Of a stretch of 53,285 nucleotides of DNA, positions 45,431 through 53,285 are shown one piece after another (position 1 is the stretch's first letter; each line of letters opens with the position of its first letter). The notes beneath the pieces are model-generated. The model did not search any database, was not told where the DNA came from, and worked only from the letters and a program-made list of their open reading frames with translations. Source of the stretch: Hyphomicrobiales bacterium (lineage in GTDB: Bacteria > Pseudomonadota > Alphaproteobacteria > Rhizobiales > NORP267); assembly GCA_021775855.1 (NCBI GenBank), contig JAJFGZ010000016.1, forward strand, positions 1-53,285, in the 5' to 3' direction. The translations under genes were made by a program, and so were the position numbers.

Positions 45431-46105
45431 ATGAAGAGCAATTTCGGCAGGATCGCCGCTACCATAGGATTGACATTCGCCGCATTGACGGCAGGTGCAA
45501 TCGCGCCAGCAAGCGCATCCAGAAATTCCGGCCAGAATCACCAGGCATCCAGCATGAACACTTTCCAGGCGACCCGCGCGCCGATCGGCCATGTTCTCTT
45601 TTGCCGAGCCAATCCCGGCCAGTGTGAGGCCACAAACGTCACTATGCCCCGTGTTCCGCAGCTCACCGAAGCCGCCTGGAGCCAGTTGATCCAGATAAAT
45701 GACTATGTGAACCAGACCGTCACACCGGTGACCGACCAGGATCTATACAACACGATTGAACATTGGACTTACCCTCAGGGTGCCGGTGACTGCGAAGATT
45801 ATGTGCTTGAAAAACAGCGCCAGCTTGTGGCCCTTGGATGGCCTATCGAAGCGCTCCTGATTACGGTGCTGCGCGACGAAAATGGCGATGGCCATGCGGT
45901 TCTGACGGTTACCACCGATGCCGGGGATTTCCTGCTCGACAACCGCTACCCGATTGTTCGCCGCTGGCAGGACGCGCCCTATGAATTCCGCAAACGTCAA
46001 TCCCAGTATAATCCGGCCGAATGGGTATCTTTGGCGCCAAACGGCAACATGTTGAGCCAGAGTCTTCAGCAGTCCGACAACGCAGCTTCGTTGTCTCTCC
46101 GTTAG
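45431..46105 (+). CDS. Secreted transglutaminase-like cysteine peptidase (BTLCP)
   Basis: 224 residues from the ATG at 45431 (a GTG precedes it directly). It has a signal peptide (about 1-29) and the catalytic triad, counted from the GTG: C122 in AGDCEDYV, H156 in GDGHAVL and D171 in LLDNRYPI. The family includes LapG, which cleaves surface adhesins, but no LapA or LapD is here and the domain is the short alphaproteobacterial type. A terminator hairpin follows 77 bp downstream. Confidence 0.9.
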   Translation: MKSNFGRIAATIGLTFAALTAGAIAPASASRNSGQNHQASSMNTFQATRAPIGHVLFCRANPGQCEATNVTMPRVPQLTEAAWSQLIQINDYVNQTVTPVTDQDLYNTIEHWTYPQGAGDCEDYVLEKQRQLVALGWPIEALLITVLRDENGDGHAVLTVTTDAGDFLLDNRYPIVRRWQDAPYEFRKRQSQYNPAEWVSLAPNGNMLSQSLQQSDNAASLSLR

Positions 46106-46181
46106 CCCAGGAAAATAGAAATTCGCGATTTCGGCAAGACCCACCGTCCCCCACCATCCCACCATGCTGATTTCGCGTAGA

Positions 46182-46219
46182 AGGCCGGTCCCCCCCCAGG
46201 ACCGGTCTTCACATTTTAC
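46182..46219. terminator. Bidirectional terminator between convergent genes
   Basis: A 10-bp stem with one G-T pair (AGGCCGGTCC at 46182-46191 with GGACCGGTCT at 46199-46208) around a C-rich 7-base loop, then TCACATTTT. It lies between the BTLCP gene and the gamma-carbonic anhydrase gene, which converge. Confidence 0.7.
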
Positions 46220-46227
46220 CGCCTCAC

Positions 46228-46761
46228 CTATTCTGATGAGACCTCCTTCAAGCCCTCACGAAAACGCCGCGAATTGTCGACGTAAATTTCGGCGGCCGCC
46301 CGAAGCATCGCGATTTGAGGCTCCTCCAGGGTGCGAATTACGCGCGCCGGAGCGCCAACCGCGAGCGAATTATCAGGGATTTCCTTACCCTCGGGGATGA
46401 GTGCGCCGGCACCGATAATACAATTCTTGCCAATCTTCGCGCCATTCATGATCGTCGCGCCCATCCCAATCAGCGTATTTTCCCCGATCGAGCAGCCATG
46501 CAGCGTGACTGTATGGCCAACCGTGCAGCCCGGCCCGATGACAAGGGGAAAACCCATATCGGTGTGCAGCACGCAATTATCCTGCACATTGGACCGCTCG
46601 CCAATATGGATGAGTTCGTTGTCGCCACGTAAAACCGAGCCGAACCAGACGCTCGAATGGGGTTCGAGTTTGACCGCGCCTATAAGAACCGCCGTCGGCG
46701 CTACGAAACAGGGACCATCGGGGAATTCAGGCGAAACATTTTCGAGGCTGAAATTGGGCAT
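46228..46761 (-). CDS. Gamma-carbonic anhydrase family protein
   Basis: About 177 residues from the ATG at 46761; a TTG start at 46797 adds twelve. A left-handed beta-helix of hexapeptide repeats is seen from [13 protein letters not shown] to [12 protein letters not shown]. Zinc ligands of the gamma-class are in VLHTD and GHTVTLHGC. Many such proteins bind zinc without proven anhydrase activity. It is transcribed in the same direction as the upstream three-helix protein. Confidence 0.93.
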   Translation of the reverse strand: MPNFSLENVSPEFPDGPCFVAPTAVLIGAVKLEPHSSVWFGSVLRGDNELIHIGERSNVQDNCVLHTDMGFPLVIGPGCTVGHTVTLHGCSIGENTLIGMGATIMNGAKIGKNCIIGAGALIPEGKEIPDNSLAVGAPARVIRTLEEPQIAMLRAAAEIYVDNSRRFREGLKEVSSE

Positions 46762-46831
46762 GGTGGAGCAGCTTCCCGGCGGTTTCAGAAACGACAACCC
46801 TGCCGTTTTTCACCATTAGTCTTGCCGCAAG

Positions 46832-47164
46832 TCAGACCTGCATGGCAAGCGCCATATGCAGCATGAACAAGCCGGATATGAAGCTCCACCCCGTGGCGAT
46901 CGCTACTGTCCCCGCGAGCCAGCCAGGGTGCCGCTTTTCAAGGACCCAGCCGCGCAAGCCGTTGCGCATCAAAATGACCGGACCAGCCAGCACAAGGACG
47001 ATTGCCAGTAGAAATTTTGACAAAAGCGTCCAGTCCGGAATTTCAAACGATAATCTCTGGTTGGTCGCCAATTGAAAGGCACTCGCGCCCAACCCGGCCG
47101 CAACAAATCCGGTTGCGACTGAAAACCCAAAAGCAAGAAATTCTGACACGTTGTTCTCCGCCAT
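46832..47164 (-). CDS. Small three-helix membrane protein
   Basis: 110 residues from the ATG at 47164. Three hydrophobic segments are visible (about 8-28, 45-65 and 85-108), with a basic loop LEKRHPGW between the second and third. No family is recognised. It is 70 bp upstream of the carbonic anhydrase-like gene on the same strand. Confidence 0.7.
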   Translation of the reverse strand: MAENNVSEFLAFGFSVATGFVAAGLGASAFQLATNQRLSFEIPDWTLLSKFLLAIVLVLAGPVILMRNGLRGWVLEKRHPGWLAGTVAIATGWSFISGLFMLHMALAMQV

Positions 47165-47371
47165 TTTTCCCAAACTGTTCAGATTTGGGTAACCATGTTT
47201 TATTTTGAGCCAGTGCCACACCAATTTGACGCGGTTTTTGCTCTTGGCGGTTAAACACACAATTCTCGTGCCAGCGCCGGCCGGACGCATGGATAGCCGT
47301 GTCGAATCCTGATTTATTGACCCCGGTCGTCGTCGAGACGCTAGATTGATCCAGGGCCCCGAGAGTTTATC

Positions 47372-48085
47372 ATGTCGAAACCGGAGGATTCATTTTGGTC
47401 GTATCGACTAGCCTTAATCGTGTTGATGACCGGCTTGATAACAATCGCGATCGTATTTGTGACCAGGTTCAGCCTAACATTGTGGTCTCGAGCCCTCGAT
47501 GAAACTCAGTCTATCCCGGTTTCGCGAGAGGCGATCGATCTGGCGCTTGGTGATTACCGGCTGGTGGTCCCTGGCGATATGCTAAGCCAGACTGACGACA
47601 CCGAAGGCGCGAACAAAATTGAAATCGCGGTTTTATGGCCGGAATTAGTGGGACGGCGCGACGACAATATCGAGTGGTTCGCAGATCGAAGCAGTCAGTC
47701 ACGCTTAATCCGTCTGCGGCTCGCGCTCCATTCTGAACCGATCGGCACCGAAGAGCGGTTCACCCGCATCCTCCGCCCAGCATTTGACGGCGCGCCCCAT
47801 CCCGGACCTGATGGACTGACTGGGCAGCGTTTTAAGCCGGGAACCGGATTTGGACCGGATGTGCTTTATTACGGGGCCCTGACCATGCCGTCCCGCTACC
47901 TGATCTTTTGTTCGGAACCCTTCGACAAATCGCCTCAACCTGATACCGCTTTCTGCCAGCGCCTGATCCAGGTGGCGCCCGACTTACGGCTTGAAATTAG
48001 GTTTCGGCCGGCTTTATTGAAAAATTGGCAGTCGATCGATCAAGAGGTTACGGCCCTGATCCGGAGCTTTTTGGTAACCGACTAG
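47372..48085 (+). CDS. Uncharacterised single-helix membrane protein
   Basis: 237 residues. One hydrophobic helix (about 11-33) precedes a large periplasmic domain with no repeat or motif I recognise. It contains two cysteines (in FCSEPFDK and FCQRLIQ) that could form a disulfide. It converges on the DUF3126 gene with a 9-bp gap. The function is unknown. Confidence 0.75.
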   Translation: MSKPEDSFWSYRLALIVLMTGLITIAIVFVTRFSLTLWSRALDETQSIPVSREAIDLALGDYRLVVPGDMLSQTDDTEGANKIEIAVLWPELVGRRDDNIEWFADRSSQSRLIRLRLALHSEPIGTEERFTRILRPAFDGAPHPGPDGLTGQRFKPGTGFGPDVLYYGALTMPSRYLIFCSEPFDKSPQPDTAFCQRLIQVAPDLRLEIRFRPALLKNWQSIDQEVTALIRSFLVTD

Positions 48086-48094
48086 GTCACTTGG

Positions 48095-48310
48095 CTATTC
48101 GAGGTCAATATCCAGGATCGCCATCTGGAAGGAATAGGACGGATCGTCGTCCTCATCATCGTCGTCGCTAAAAATCACGCCGATAAATTCTTCGCCGATA
48201 TACACTTCGGCTGAATCATCTTTCTGTGGTCGCGCAACTACGCGGATCGACGGCATTTTGAACAGGCCCTGCAGATACCGGTCCAGTTTTGCGATCTCGG
48301 TGCTATCCAA
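48095..48310 (-). CDS. DUF3126 small protein
   Basis: 71 residues starting at TTG 48310, with AGGAG seven bases upstream; the longer frame to 48349 is also TTG and lacks a site. Conserved features are RVVARPQKDDSAEVYIGEEF, an acidic run DDDDEDDD and SFQMAILDID. The family is alphaproteobacterial and of unknown function. It sits 58 bp downstream of cysE on the same strand. Confidence 0.9.
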   Translation of the reverse strand: MDSTEIAKLDRYLQGLFKMPSIRVVARPQKDDSAEVYIGEEFIGVIFSDDDDEDDDPSYSFQMAILDIDLE

Positions 48311-48367
48311 GGAAATCTCCTGATGTCTCTGACGGCATTGGGGAATCAAATTCTTCCCCGGTAAAGC

Positions 48368-49204
48368 CTAACCAGTCACATCTTCGTCGCCCACGTCAAC
48401 CATATGATTCATGCTGCGCGACGGTTCCGGACAGTCGGCATGACCGACAACTTTCGCCGGGACTCCGACAACAGTTGAATTCGGCGGGACATCCTTGAGT
48501 ACGACCGAACCAGCAGCAACCCGCGAGCAAGTTCCAACCTCGATATCACCCAAAATCTTGGCGCCGGCGCCGATCAGGACGCAGGCACGGATCGTCGGGT
48601 GCCTCTGGCCTGTTTCCTTGCCGGTGCCGCCCAACGTCACCCCGTGCAGGATCGACACATTGTCTTCGATGATCGCGGTCTCGCCCATCACGATGCCATG
48701 GCCATGATCGAGCATGATCCCCTTGCCCATTTGTACAGCGGGGTGGATATCAATCTGGAAAATCTGCGACGCCCGGCTCTGCAGGTAGTAAGCAAAATCC
48801 GTACGTCCCTGACGCCATAGCCAGTTGGCGAGGCGGTGGGTCTGGACTGCGTGATAGCCCTTGAAGTAAAAGACCGGCTCCACGATCCGGTGGCACGCCG
48901 GGTCCCGGTCATAGATCGCGGCAATATCTGCGCGAAATGCGTCGCCGATCGAAGGTTCGTCGTCGATCGCTTCTTCGTAGGCCTGACGGATCAGTTCTCC
49001 ACTGATATCTCCGTGATCCAGTCGACTGACGAGTCGGTGAATAACCGAGTCTTCCAGACGGTCGTGGTTGAGCACGGTTTCAATGGCAAACCCCGCCAGT
49101 TCAGGCTCGTGACCAATGATCTGTTCGACCTCTTTGCGTAACCCGTTCCAGACGGGATCAACGCTGCGAAGATTTGGACGGGTGATCGTATCTTGCGTGC
49201 TCAT
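48368..49204 (-). CDS. cysE: Serine O-acetyltransferase
   Basis: 278 residues from the ATG at 49204 with AGGAG upstream; the open frame to 49315 is too long. It makes O-acetylserine for cysteine synthesis. An N-terminal helical domain (ADIAAIYDRDPACHRI) and a C-terminal hexapeptide beta-helix are seen, with active-site HGHGIVMGETA and the tail VVGVPAKVVG. The DUF3126 gene follows; cysK is not in the window. Confidence 0.96.
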   Translation of the reverse strand: MSTQDTITRPNLRSVDPVWNGLRKEVEQIIGHEPELAGFAIETVLNHDRLEDSVIHRLVSRLDHGDISGELIRQAYEEAIDDEPSIGDAFRADIAAIYDRDPACHRIVEPVFYFKGYHAVQTHRLANWLWRQGRTDFAYYLQSRASQIFQIDIHPAVQMGKGIMLDHGHGIVMGETAIIEDNVSILHGVTLGGTGKETGQRHPTIRACVLIGAGAKILGDIEVGTCSRVAAGSVVLKDVPPNSTVVGVPAKVVGHADCPEPSRSMNHMVDVGDEDVTG

Positions 49205-49371
49205 CTTAATGTCTCCTGACCTCTGGCTGGCATAGAGCGCTTGAAAATTTGCGCCAGAATGCCACCGGGCTTGATTGTGTTTGATCGAAATCGTAGCACA
49301 AATGTCAAATTTCAACAGATTCCCGGTTCACTTTTTTGTTGGTTCCGTAAACATCGCGAAAAGGCCAAGCC

Positions 49372-50175
49372 ATGCCCCCAACCAATTCCGGCCAGCATTT
49401 GGTCCATGAAATTGAAGATCATGTTGCCACGATCACCATCGACCGGGCAGATAAACGCAACGCGATAGACTTGGCGATGTGGGAGCAACTCGCAGCAATT
49501 ATTGGCAATTTAGAGCGCGAGGAGACTGTTCGCCTGATTGTCGTCACCGGCCGGGGCCCCGATTTCTCTGCGGGCGCCGATATCTCGGAATTTGACGCCG
49601 TTCGGTCCAGCGCGGCGGGTGCGTGTGACTACGACCTTGTCACGGAAGCGGCCTACGATGCGCTGCGCGAAAGCGCCATCCCGACTTTGGCTGCAATCCG
49701 TGGATCCTGCATGGGCGGGGGATTGGGCCTCGCTTTGTCCTGCGATTTGAGGATCGCCGCCGGGGACGCGAAATTTGCAATTCCGGCCGGACGCCTTGGC
49801 CTGTCCTATCCGGTCAAGAGTCTTGCCCACCTGACCGGCATTGCTGGCCCTGCCGTCGCCAAGGATCTGTTATTTACATCCCGCAGATTGGACGCAGCAG
49901 AAGCGCTTAGGGTTGGCATTTTGACCAAAATCTGCACTGGCTCGCTTGAAGACGAAGTTGCCAATTTTGCCAGGGATATTGTCGCCAACGCGCCCCTGAC
50001 CCTGAAAGCATCAAAGGCCGCAATCAACGCCCTAACCAACCCTGCCGCAATGATCGAACGGGTTGATTTTTCAAACTCCCTGGAGCGCATAAACGCCTGT
50101 TACACAAGCAACGACTACGCCGAAGGCCGGGCGGCGTTCCGCGAAAAACGGCCACCGGACTTTACTGGGAAATAA
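49372..50175 (+). CDS. Enoyl-CoA hydratase/isomerase family protein
   Basis: 267 residues of the crotonase fold. Landmarks are VATITIDRADKRNAID, the oxyanion loop DFSAGADISEF, IRGSCMGGGLGLALSCDLRIA and RLGLSYPV. In place of the two catalytic Glu, the second region reads GRLGLSYPVKSLAHL, so activity may be hydratase or a variant. It acts on an acyl-CoA. It converges on an alpha/beta hydrolase gene. Confidence 0.9.
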   Translation: MPPTNSGQHLVHEIEDHVATITIDRADKRNAIDLAMWEQLAAIIGNLEREETVRLIVVTGRGPDFSAGADISEFDAVRSSAAGACDYDLVTEAAYDALRESAIPTLAAIRGSCMGGGLGLALSCDLRIAAGDAKFAIPAGRLGLSYPVKSLAHLTGIAGPAVAKDLLFTSRRLDAAEALRVGILTKICTGSLEDEVANFARDIVANAPLTLKASKAAINALTNPAAMIERVDFSNSLERINACYTSNDYAEGRAAFREKRPPDFTGK

Positions 50176-50189
50176 TGTTGCAGGGATTT

Positions 50190-51065
50190 TCAGACCGCGG
50201 CCTTCGGCAGGGTTTTGAGGAATTCGATGACTGCATCGGCGAAAATGTCGTTGCGGTCGCCAGCCACCATATGCCCTGCCCCGTTGATATCTGAAAATTT
50301 AGCGTGGGGCGCGTATTCCAGAAATTCCCGCACGTGATCCTCTTCCACCAATTCGCTTTCGCGTCCACGCACCAGCAGTGTCGGGATACGCAGGGACTTT
50401 GCCGCATTGATCAATACCTCGCGCAGTTTTTCGCGGTCGGTCCCGACCGAGCGTGACCCCATCCAGAATTTCGGGTCCCAATGCCAGCGATACCGGCCAT
50501 CATCGCCCAGCCGGAGATTTTTCCTCAAACCCTCTAGGTTTCTGTCTCGCTTCCGGTTTGGCATATACTTCTGGATAGCGTCAGCGGCTTCATCGAGGGA
50601 TTCAAATCCTTCATTGACCCGGTCGATCATGAATTGGCGAATCCGCGATACGCCCTCCATATTGACCGACGGTGTAATGTCCACAAGAACCAGCGCGGAC
50701 ATTGTGTTGGGCGCAATTCCTTCTGCTGACAGGCTGGACATACCCCCAAGCGATGCCCCGACACAGATCGGCTTGATACCGAATTGCTGCTCGATTTCTG
50801 CGCACACAGCCGCTACATCGTTGGTAAAATCTGCGTGTGCATAATGTTCGTTTTTCAGCCACTCGCTTTCACCGTGGCCGCGCTGATCGAGCGTAATGGC
50901 GCACCATCCCTGCTCTGCTAGACGCCGCGCCGTAGGGTTCCACGAATGCCGGGTCTGCCCGCCACCATGAAGCATCAGCACGGTAGGGTGCCCGCTGTCG
51001 CCAAATATACTGGCCGCGAGCTTGTTGCCTTCGCTCCCGGTAAACGTGATCTCTTTTGATGTCAC
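50190..51065 (-). CDS. Alpha/beta hydrolase
   Basis: 291 residues. Catalytic elements are the oxyanion HGGGQTRHSW, the nucleophile Ser in GASLGGMSS, an acid near the C-terminal third and His in GAGHMVAGD. The start is GTG 27 bp after the next alpha/beta hydrolase stop, with GAGAG upstream, so the two hydrolases form an operon. The substrate is unknown. Confidence 0.9.
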   Translation of the reverse strand: MTSKEITFTGSEGNKLAASIFGDSGHPTVLMLHGGGQTRHSWNPTARRLAEQGWCAITLDQRGHGESEWLKNEHYAHADFTNDVAAVCAEIEQQFGIKPICVGASLGGMSSLSAEGIAPNTMSALVLVDITPSVNMEGVSRIRQFMIDRVNEGFESLDEAADAIQKYMPNRKRDRNLEGLRKNLRLGDDGRYRWHWDPKFWMGSRSVGTDREKLREVLINAAKSLRIPTLLVRGRESELVEEDHVREFLEYAPHAKFSDINGAGHMVAGDRNDIFADAVIEFLKTLPKAAV

Positions 51066-51092
51066 AACGGTACTCTCGAATCTGATCGATCT

Positions 51093-51845
51093 TCATGCAC
51101 GTTCATGGAGAAAATCCAGAACGCCCTGCTTATAGACCCTGTCGCCAACAGCCCGCATATGATCGCGGTTCGGAATATCGAGCACCTTCGCGCCTGCAAT
51201 GAGCGCTGCAAGCTCCTGTGGCGAGCCGGCAATTTCATCTTTTGTTCCGACCGCGACCAACGTTGGAATATCAACGCCCGCCAATTCCGCCGCTGATACC
51301 TTGCGCCGCGCCGAGCGAATGCACGCGGCAAGGGCAAGCAGATCGCTACCGGTGGATTCGGCAAAGGACCTGAAAGTTCGCGCGACCGGATCGACAACCT
51401 GGTTTATGTCGAGGGCCTCCAGCGCCTCGGCAATCGGGGCGGAATTCCCGACGCCCTTGACCATCCCGATGCCAAGCCCACCGAAGACCATGCTGCGCAC
51501 CCGTTCCGGGTGGGCAAGCGCTAAAAAAGCGGTGATCCGCGACCCCATGGAATAGCCCATAACGTCGGCCTGATCGATTTCCAGATGTTTTAGTAGACGG
51601 TAGGCATCTTCAGCCATCATCGGCGCTCCATAGACCGCTGGATCGTGGAGCTTGTCGCTATCCCCGTGACCGCGATTATCCATCGCAATCACCCGCCGGC
51701 CACTGCCAACCAGCGAGTTGACCCAACCGGTATCGATCCAGTTTGTGCGCGCGTTTGAGGCAAATCCGTGGATCAGAAGAACCGGGTCTCCCGCTCCCTC
51801 TTCCAGAAAGGCGATCCGGACTCCATTAGAATCAAAATATTGCAT
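51093..51845 (-). CDS. Alpha/beta hydrolase
   Basis: 250 residues. The nucleophile is the Ser of GYSMGSR, the oxyanion is LLIHGFAS, and the His is in PNRDHMRAVG. The compact form and INQVVDP region suit a small lactone or ester hydrolase. It is first in the two-hydrolase operon. It is a paralogue in fold only of the next gene, not in sequence detail. Confidence 0.9.
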   Translation of the reverse strand: MQYFDSNGVRIAFLEEGAGDPVLLIHGFASNARTNWIDTGWVNSLVGSGRRVIAMDNRGHGDSDKLHDPAVYGAPMMAEDAYRLLKHLEIDQADVMGYSMGSRITAFLALAHPERVRSMVFGGLGIGMVKGVGNSAPIAEALEALDINQVVDPVARTFRSFAESTGSDLLALAACIRSARRKVSAAELAGVDIPTLVAVGTKDEIAGSPQELAALIAGAKVLDIPNRDHMRAVGDRVYKQGVLDFLHERA

Positions 51846-51989
51846 GGTGAAGGACTATATCAAGTTGACTATTACGTAAAGGTTAGGTTTAATCTCAAAA
51901 TGATCGGCGCTGCAATTTGCCCCTATTCTTGGCCTTGCTGGGAGGTTAGGGTCAAGAAATGATTCAACTAAAGTGCGCGAGGGAACTGC

Positions 51990-52232
51990 ATGGCGGACGT
52001 TTCAACACCCCACTTCCAGAACGATATTGGCGTCCCGATTGTTCAGATTGGCGCCCGGGAATTCAAGTGCATCGGCGCAGTGCCGCCTTTCGATCATCCC
52101 CATATTTTCCTGGATATGGGCGATGATGAGGAAATTATTTGTCCCTATTGCTCAACTCTGTACCGGTACCGTGCGGGGCTGAAAACATCAGATACGGAGC
52201 CGGCGGGCTGCTTCCATTCCCCCCAATCCTGA
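51990..52232 (+). CDS. Zinc-finger (zf-CHCC) protein
   Basis: 80 residues. Zinc ligands are C27 in FKCIGAV, H38 in DHPHIFLD and the pair in CPYCSTLYRY, matching zf-CHCC proteins related to the respiratory complex I subunit NDUFS6. Small and cytosolic. ATG follows GAGGG. Its stop is 18 bp from the FAD monooxygenase start. Confidence 0.92.
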   Translation: MADVSTPHFQNDIGVPIVQIGAREFKCIGAVPPFDHPHIFLDMGDDEEIICPYCSTLYRYRAGLKTSDTEPAGCFHSPQS

Positions 52233-52250
52233 TCAACAGGGTTCCCGGAT

Positions 52251-53285
52251 ATGGCCGCCAAACCTCTTGACAACCGAACCATCGTTATTGCTGGCGGCGG
52301 CATTGGTGGCCTGACCACAGCACTGGCCCTTGCGCGGGAGGGATTGCGGGTAATCGTTCTCGAAAAATCGCCCGAACCGACGGAATTTGGCGCTGGAATA
52401 CAAGTGAGCCCCAACGCTTCGCGGATTCTCATCGATCTTGGCCTGGGCGACGCCCTGAAAGCCAAATGGTCGCTCCCTGAAAATATCAGAATTTTCAAAA
52501 GCCGCACCGGAGCAATGCTAAACAGCGTCCCCCTCGGCAAGGCGGCGAAAGACCGGTACGGGGCACCTTACGGTGTCATCCACCGCGCCGATCTCCTGCA
52601 ATTGCTCCACGACGCCTGTGTTTCGGCCCAGGATGTGGAATTGCATTACGGCGAGCAGGTCGATGAACTTGCGGCGCACCCCCGCGGGGTCACCGTCCAG
52701 ACCACCCGGAACCGCGAATATACCGGCATCGGACTGATCGGCGCCGACGGCTTGAATTCCATGGTCCGCAAGCGCATTGTCGATGACGGTCCGCCGCACG
52801 ATACCGGCTTCGTCGCTTGGCGCGGAATGATATCAGCACGGCGCTTGCCAGAAGGATTCAGCGGCCGGTTCACCGGTCTTTGGCTAAACAAAAATCTGCA
52901 TGTAGTGCATTATCCAGTGCGCAAGGGTCTCTGGGTCAACGTGGTGGCCGTCGTGCGCCAGGATAGCCCTGGCGACGGCTGGACCCACGATTCGGACCCC
53001 GAGATCCTGATGTCGAAAACAAAATCGCTTTGCCGGGAAATCCGCAATCTGCTCGGTAGCGTCCGGAACTGGCAGACCTGGACCCTGCGCGACCGCCCAC
53101 CCGCAAAATTCATCAGCGATGGCCCGGTCGCCCTGCTCGGTGACGCTGCCCATCCCGTCCTGCCTTTTATGGCACAGGGTGGCGCGATGGCGATCGAGGA
53201 CGCGGAAGCGATTGCAAAGGCCCTCGTGGAAACCGATTGCAAAGTCCCCCAAGGGTTTAGGCTCTACGAAAACTGGCGGCTCACG
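52251..53285 (+). CDS. FAD-dependent monooxygenase, truncated by the window end
   Basis: 345 codons are visible and the frame is open at the right edge, so the C-terminus is missing. It resembles salicylate/3-hydroxybenzoate hydroxylases: FAD-binding GGGIGGLTTALALAREG at the start, the conserved GADGLNSMVRKRI, and the second FAD motif LLGDAAHPVLPFMAQGG. It hydroxylates an aromatic substrate using NAD(P)H and oxygen. ATG with AGGG upstream; it probably shares a transcript with the zf-CHCC gene. Confidence 0.93.
   Translation, partial: MAAKPLDNRTIVIAGGGIGGLTTALALAREGLRVIVLEKSPEPTEFGAGIQVSPNASRILIDLGLGDALKAKWSLPENIRIFKSRTGAMLNSVPLGKAAKDRYGAPYGVIHRADLLQLLHDACVSAQDVELHYGEQVDELAAHPRGVTVQTTRNREYTGIGLIGADGLNSMVRKRIVDDGPPHDTGFVAWRGMISARRLPEGFSGRFTGLWLNKNLHVVHYPVRKGLWVNVVAVVRQDSPGDGWTHDSDPEILMSKTKSLCREIRNLLGSVRNWQTWTLRDRPPAKFISDGPVALLGDAAHPVLPFMAQGGAMAIEDAEAIAKALVETDCKVPQGFRLYENWRLT

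Overview
The window looks like an alphaproteobacterial chromosome, most likely from the Rhodospirillales or a close relative. This is inferred from family content: DUF2336, DUF3126, a PAS_5-type protein, a bacterial transglutaminase-like cysteine peptidase, a zf-CHCC protein, and the thrS-yidD-iscU-like cluster facing folE-hisI. I see no rRNA, tRNA, insertion sequence, CRISPR array or phage gene. Coding density is high. The last gene runs off the right edge.

Region 1 (1-6.3 kb) is a putative copper and respiration locus. A secreted Met/Gln-repeat protein (66-755) is divergent from an OmpR-type two-component system (928-3025). The sensor kinase converges, with a 5-bp gap, on a minus-strand set of three genes: CuA subunit II, a divergent B-type (ba3-like) haem-copper oxidase subunit I, and a membrane-anchored cupredoxin with five 20-residue Met/Asp repeats. 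GTAAC direct repeats between the first two genes look like the regulator's binding sites.

Region 2 (6.7-13.1 kb) is a five-gene minus-strand operon. In order of transcription it encodes a CelD/BcsL-type acyltransferase, a membrane protein, an ATP-grasp ligase, a FemAB-like aminoacyltransferase and a Wzx-like flippase. The last four are joined by 4-bp ATGA overlaps. No glycosyltransferase is present, and an unusually AT-rich upstream region precedes the operon.

Region 3 (13.1-21 kb) holds acyl-CoA and stress genes: an SDR plus acyl-CoA ligase pair, an HxlR regulator divergent from a small membrane protein with palindromic operators between them, arsR-arsM, and an acyl-CoA dehydrogenase with an acetolactate-synthase-like TPP enzyme. 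A copy of the TPP gene's 3' end lies just beyond arsM, so arsR-arsM is bracketed by direct repeats.

Region 4 (21-31.4 kb) has glpK, NAD kinase, a CheY-like protein with four C-terminal FliM-like SQDDID repeats next to an Hpt protein, a DUF2336 protein, an MFS transporter, a lytic transglycosylase, a MaoC/citramalyl-CoA-lyase-like pair, a flavin reductase and a nitroreductase.

Region 5 (31.5-53.3 kb) is mostly core genome: a VWA protein, thrS, yidD, an IscU-like scaffold, folE, hisI, a patatin, a CBS protein, the DUF2157/GDYXXLXY pair, a rhomboid, PAS and PilZ proteins, a nitrilase, a maleate isomerase-like enzyme, a transglutaminase-like peptidase, a gamma carbonic anhydrase, a DUF3126 protein, cysE, an enoyl-CoA hydratase, two alpha/beta hydrolases, a zf-CHCC protein and a partial FAD monooxygenase.
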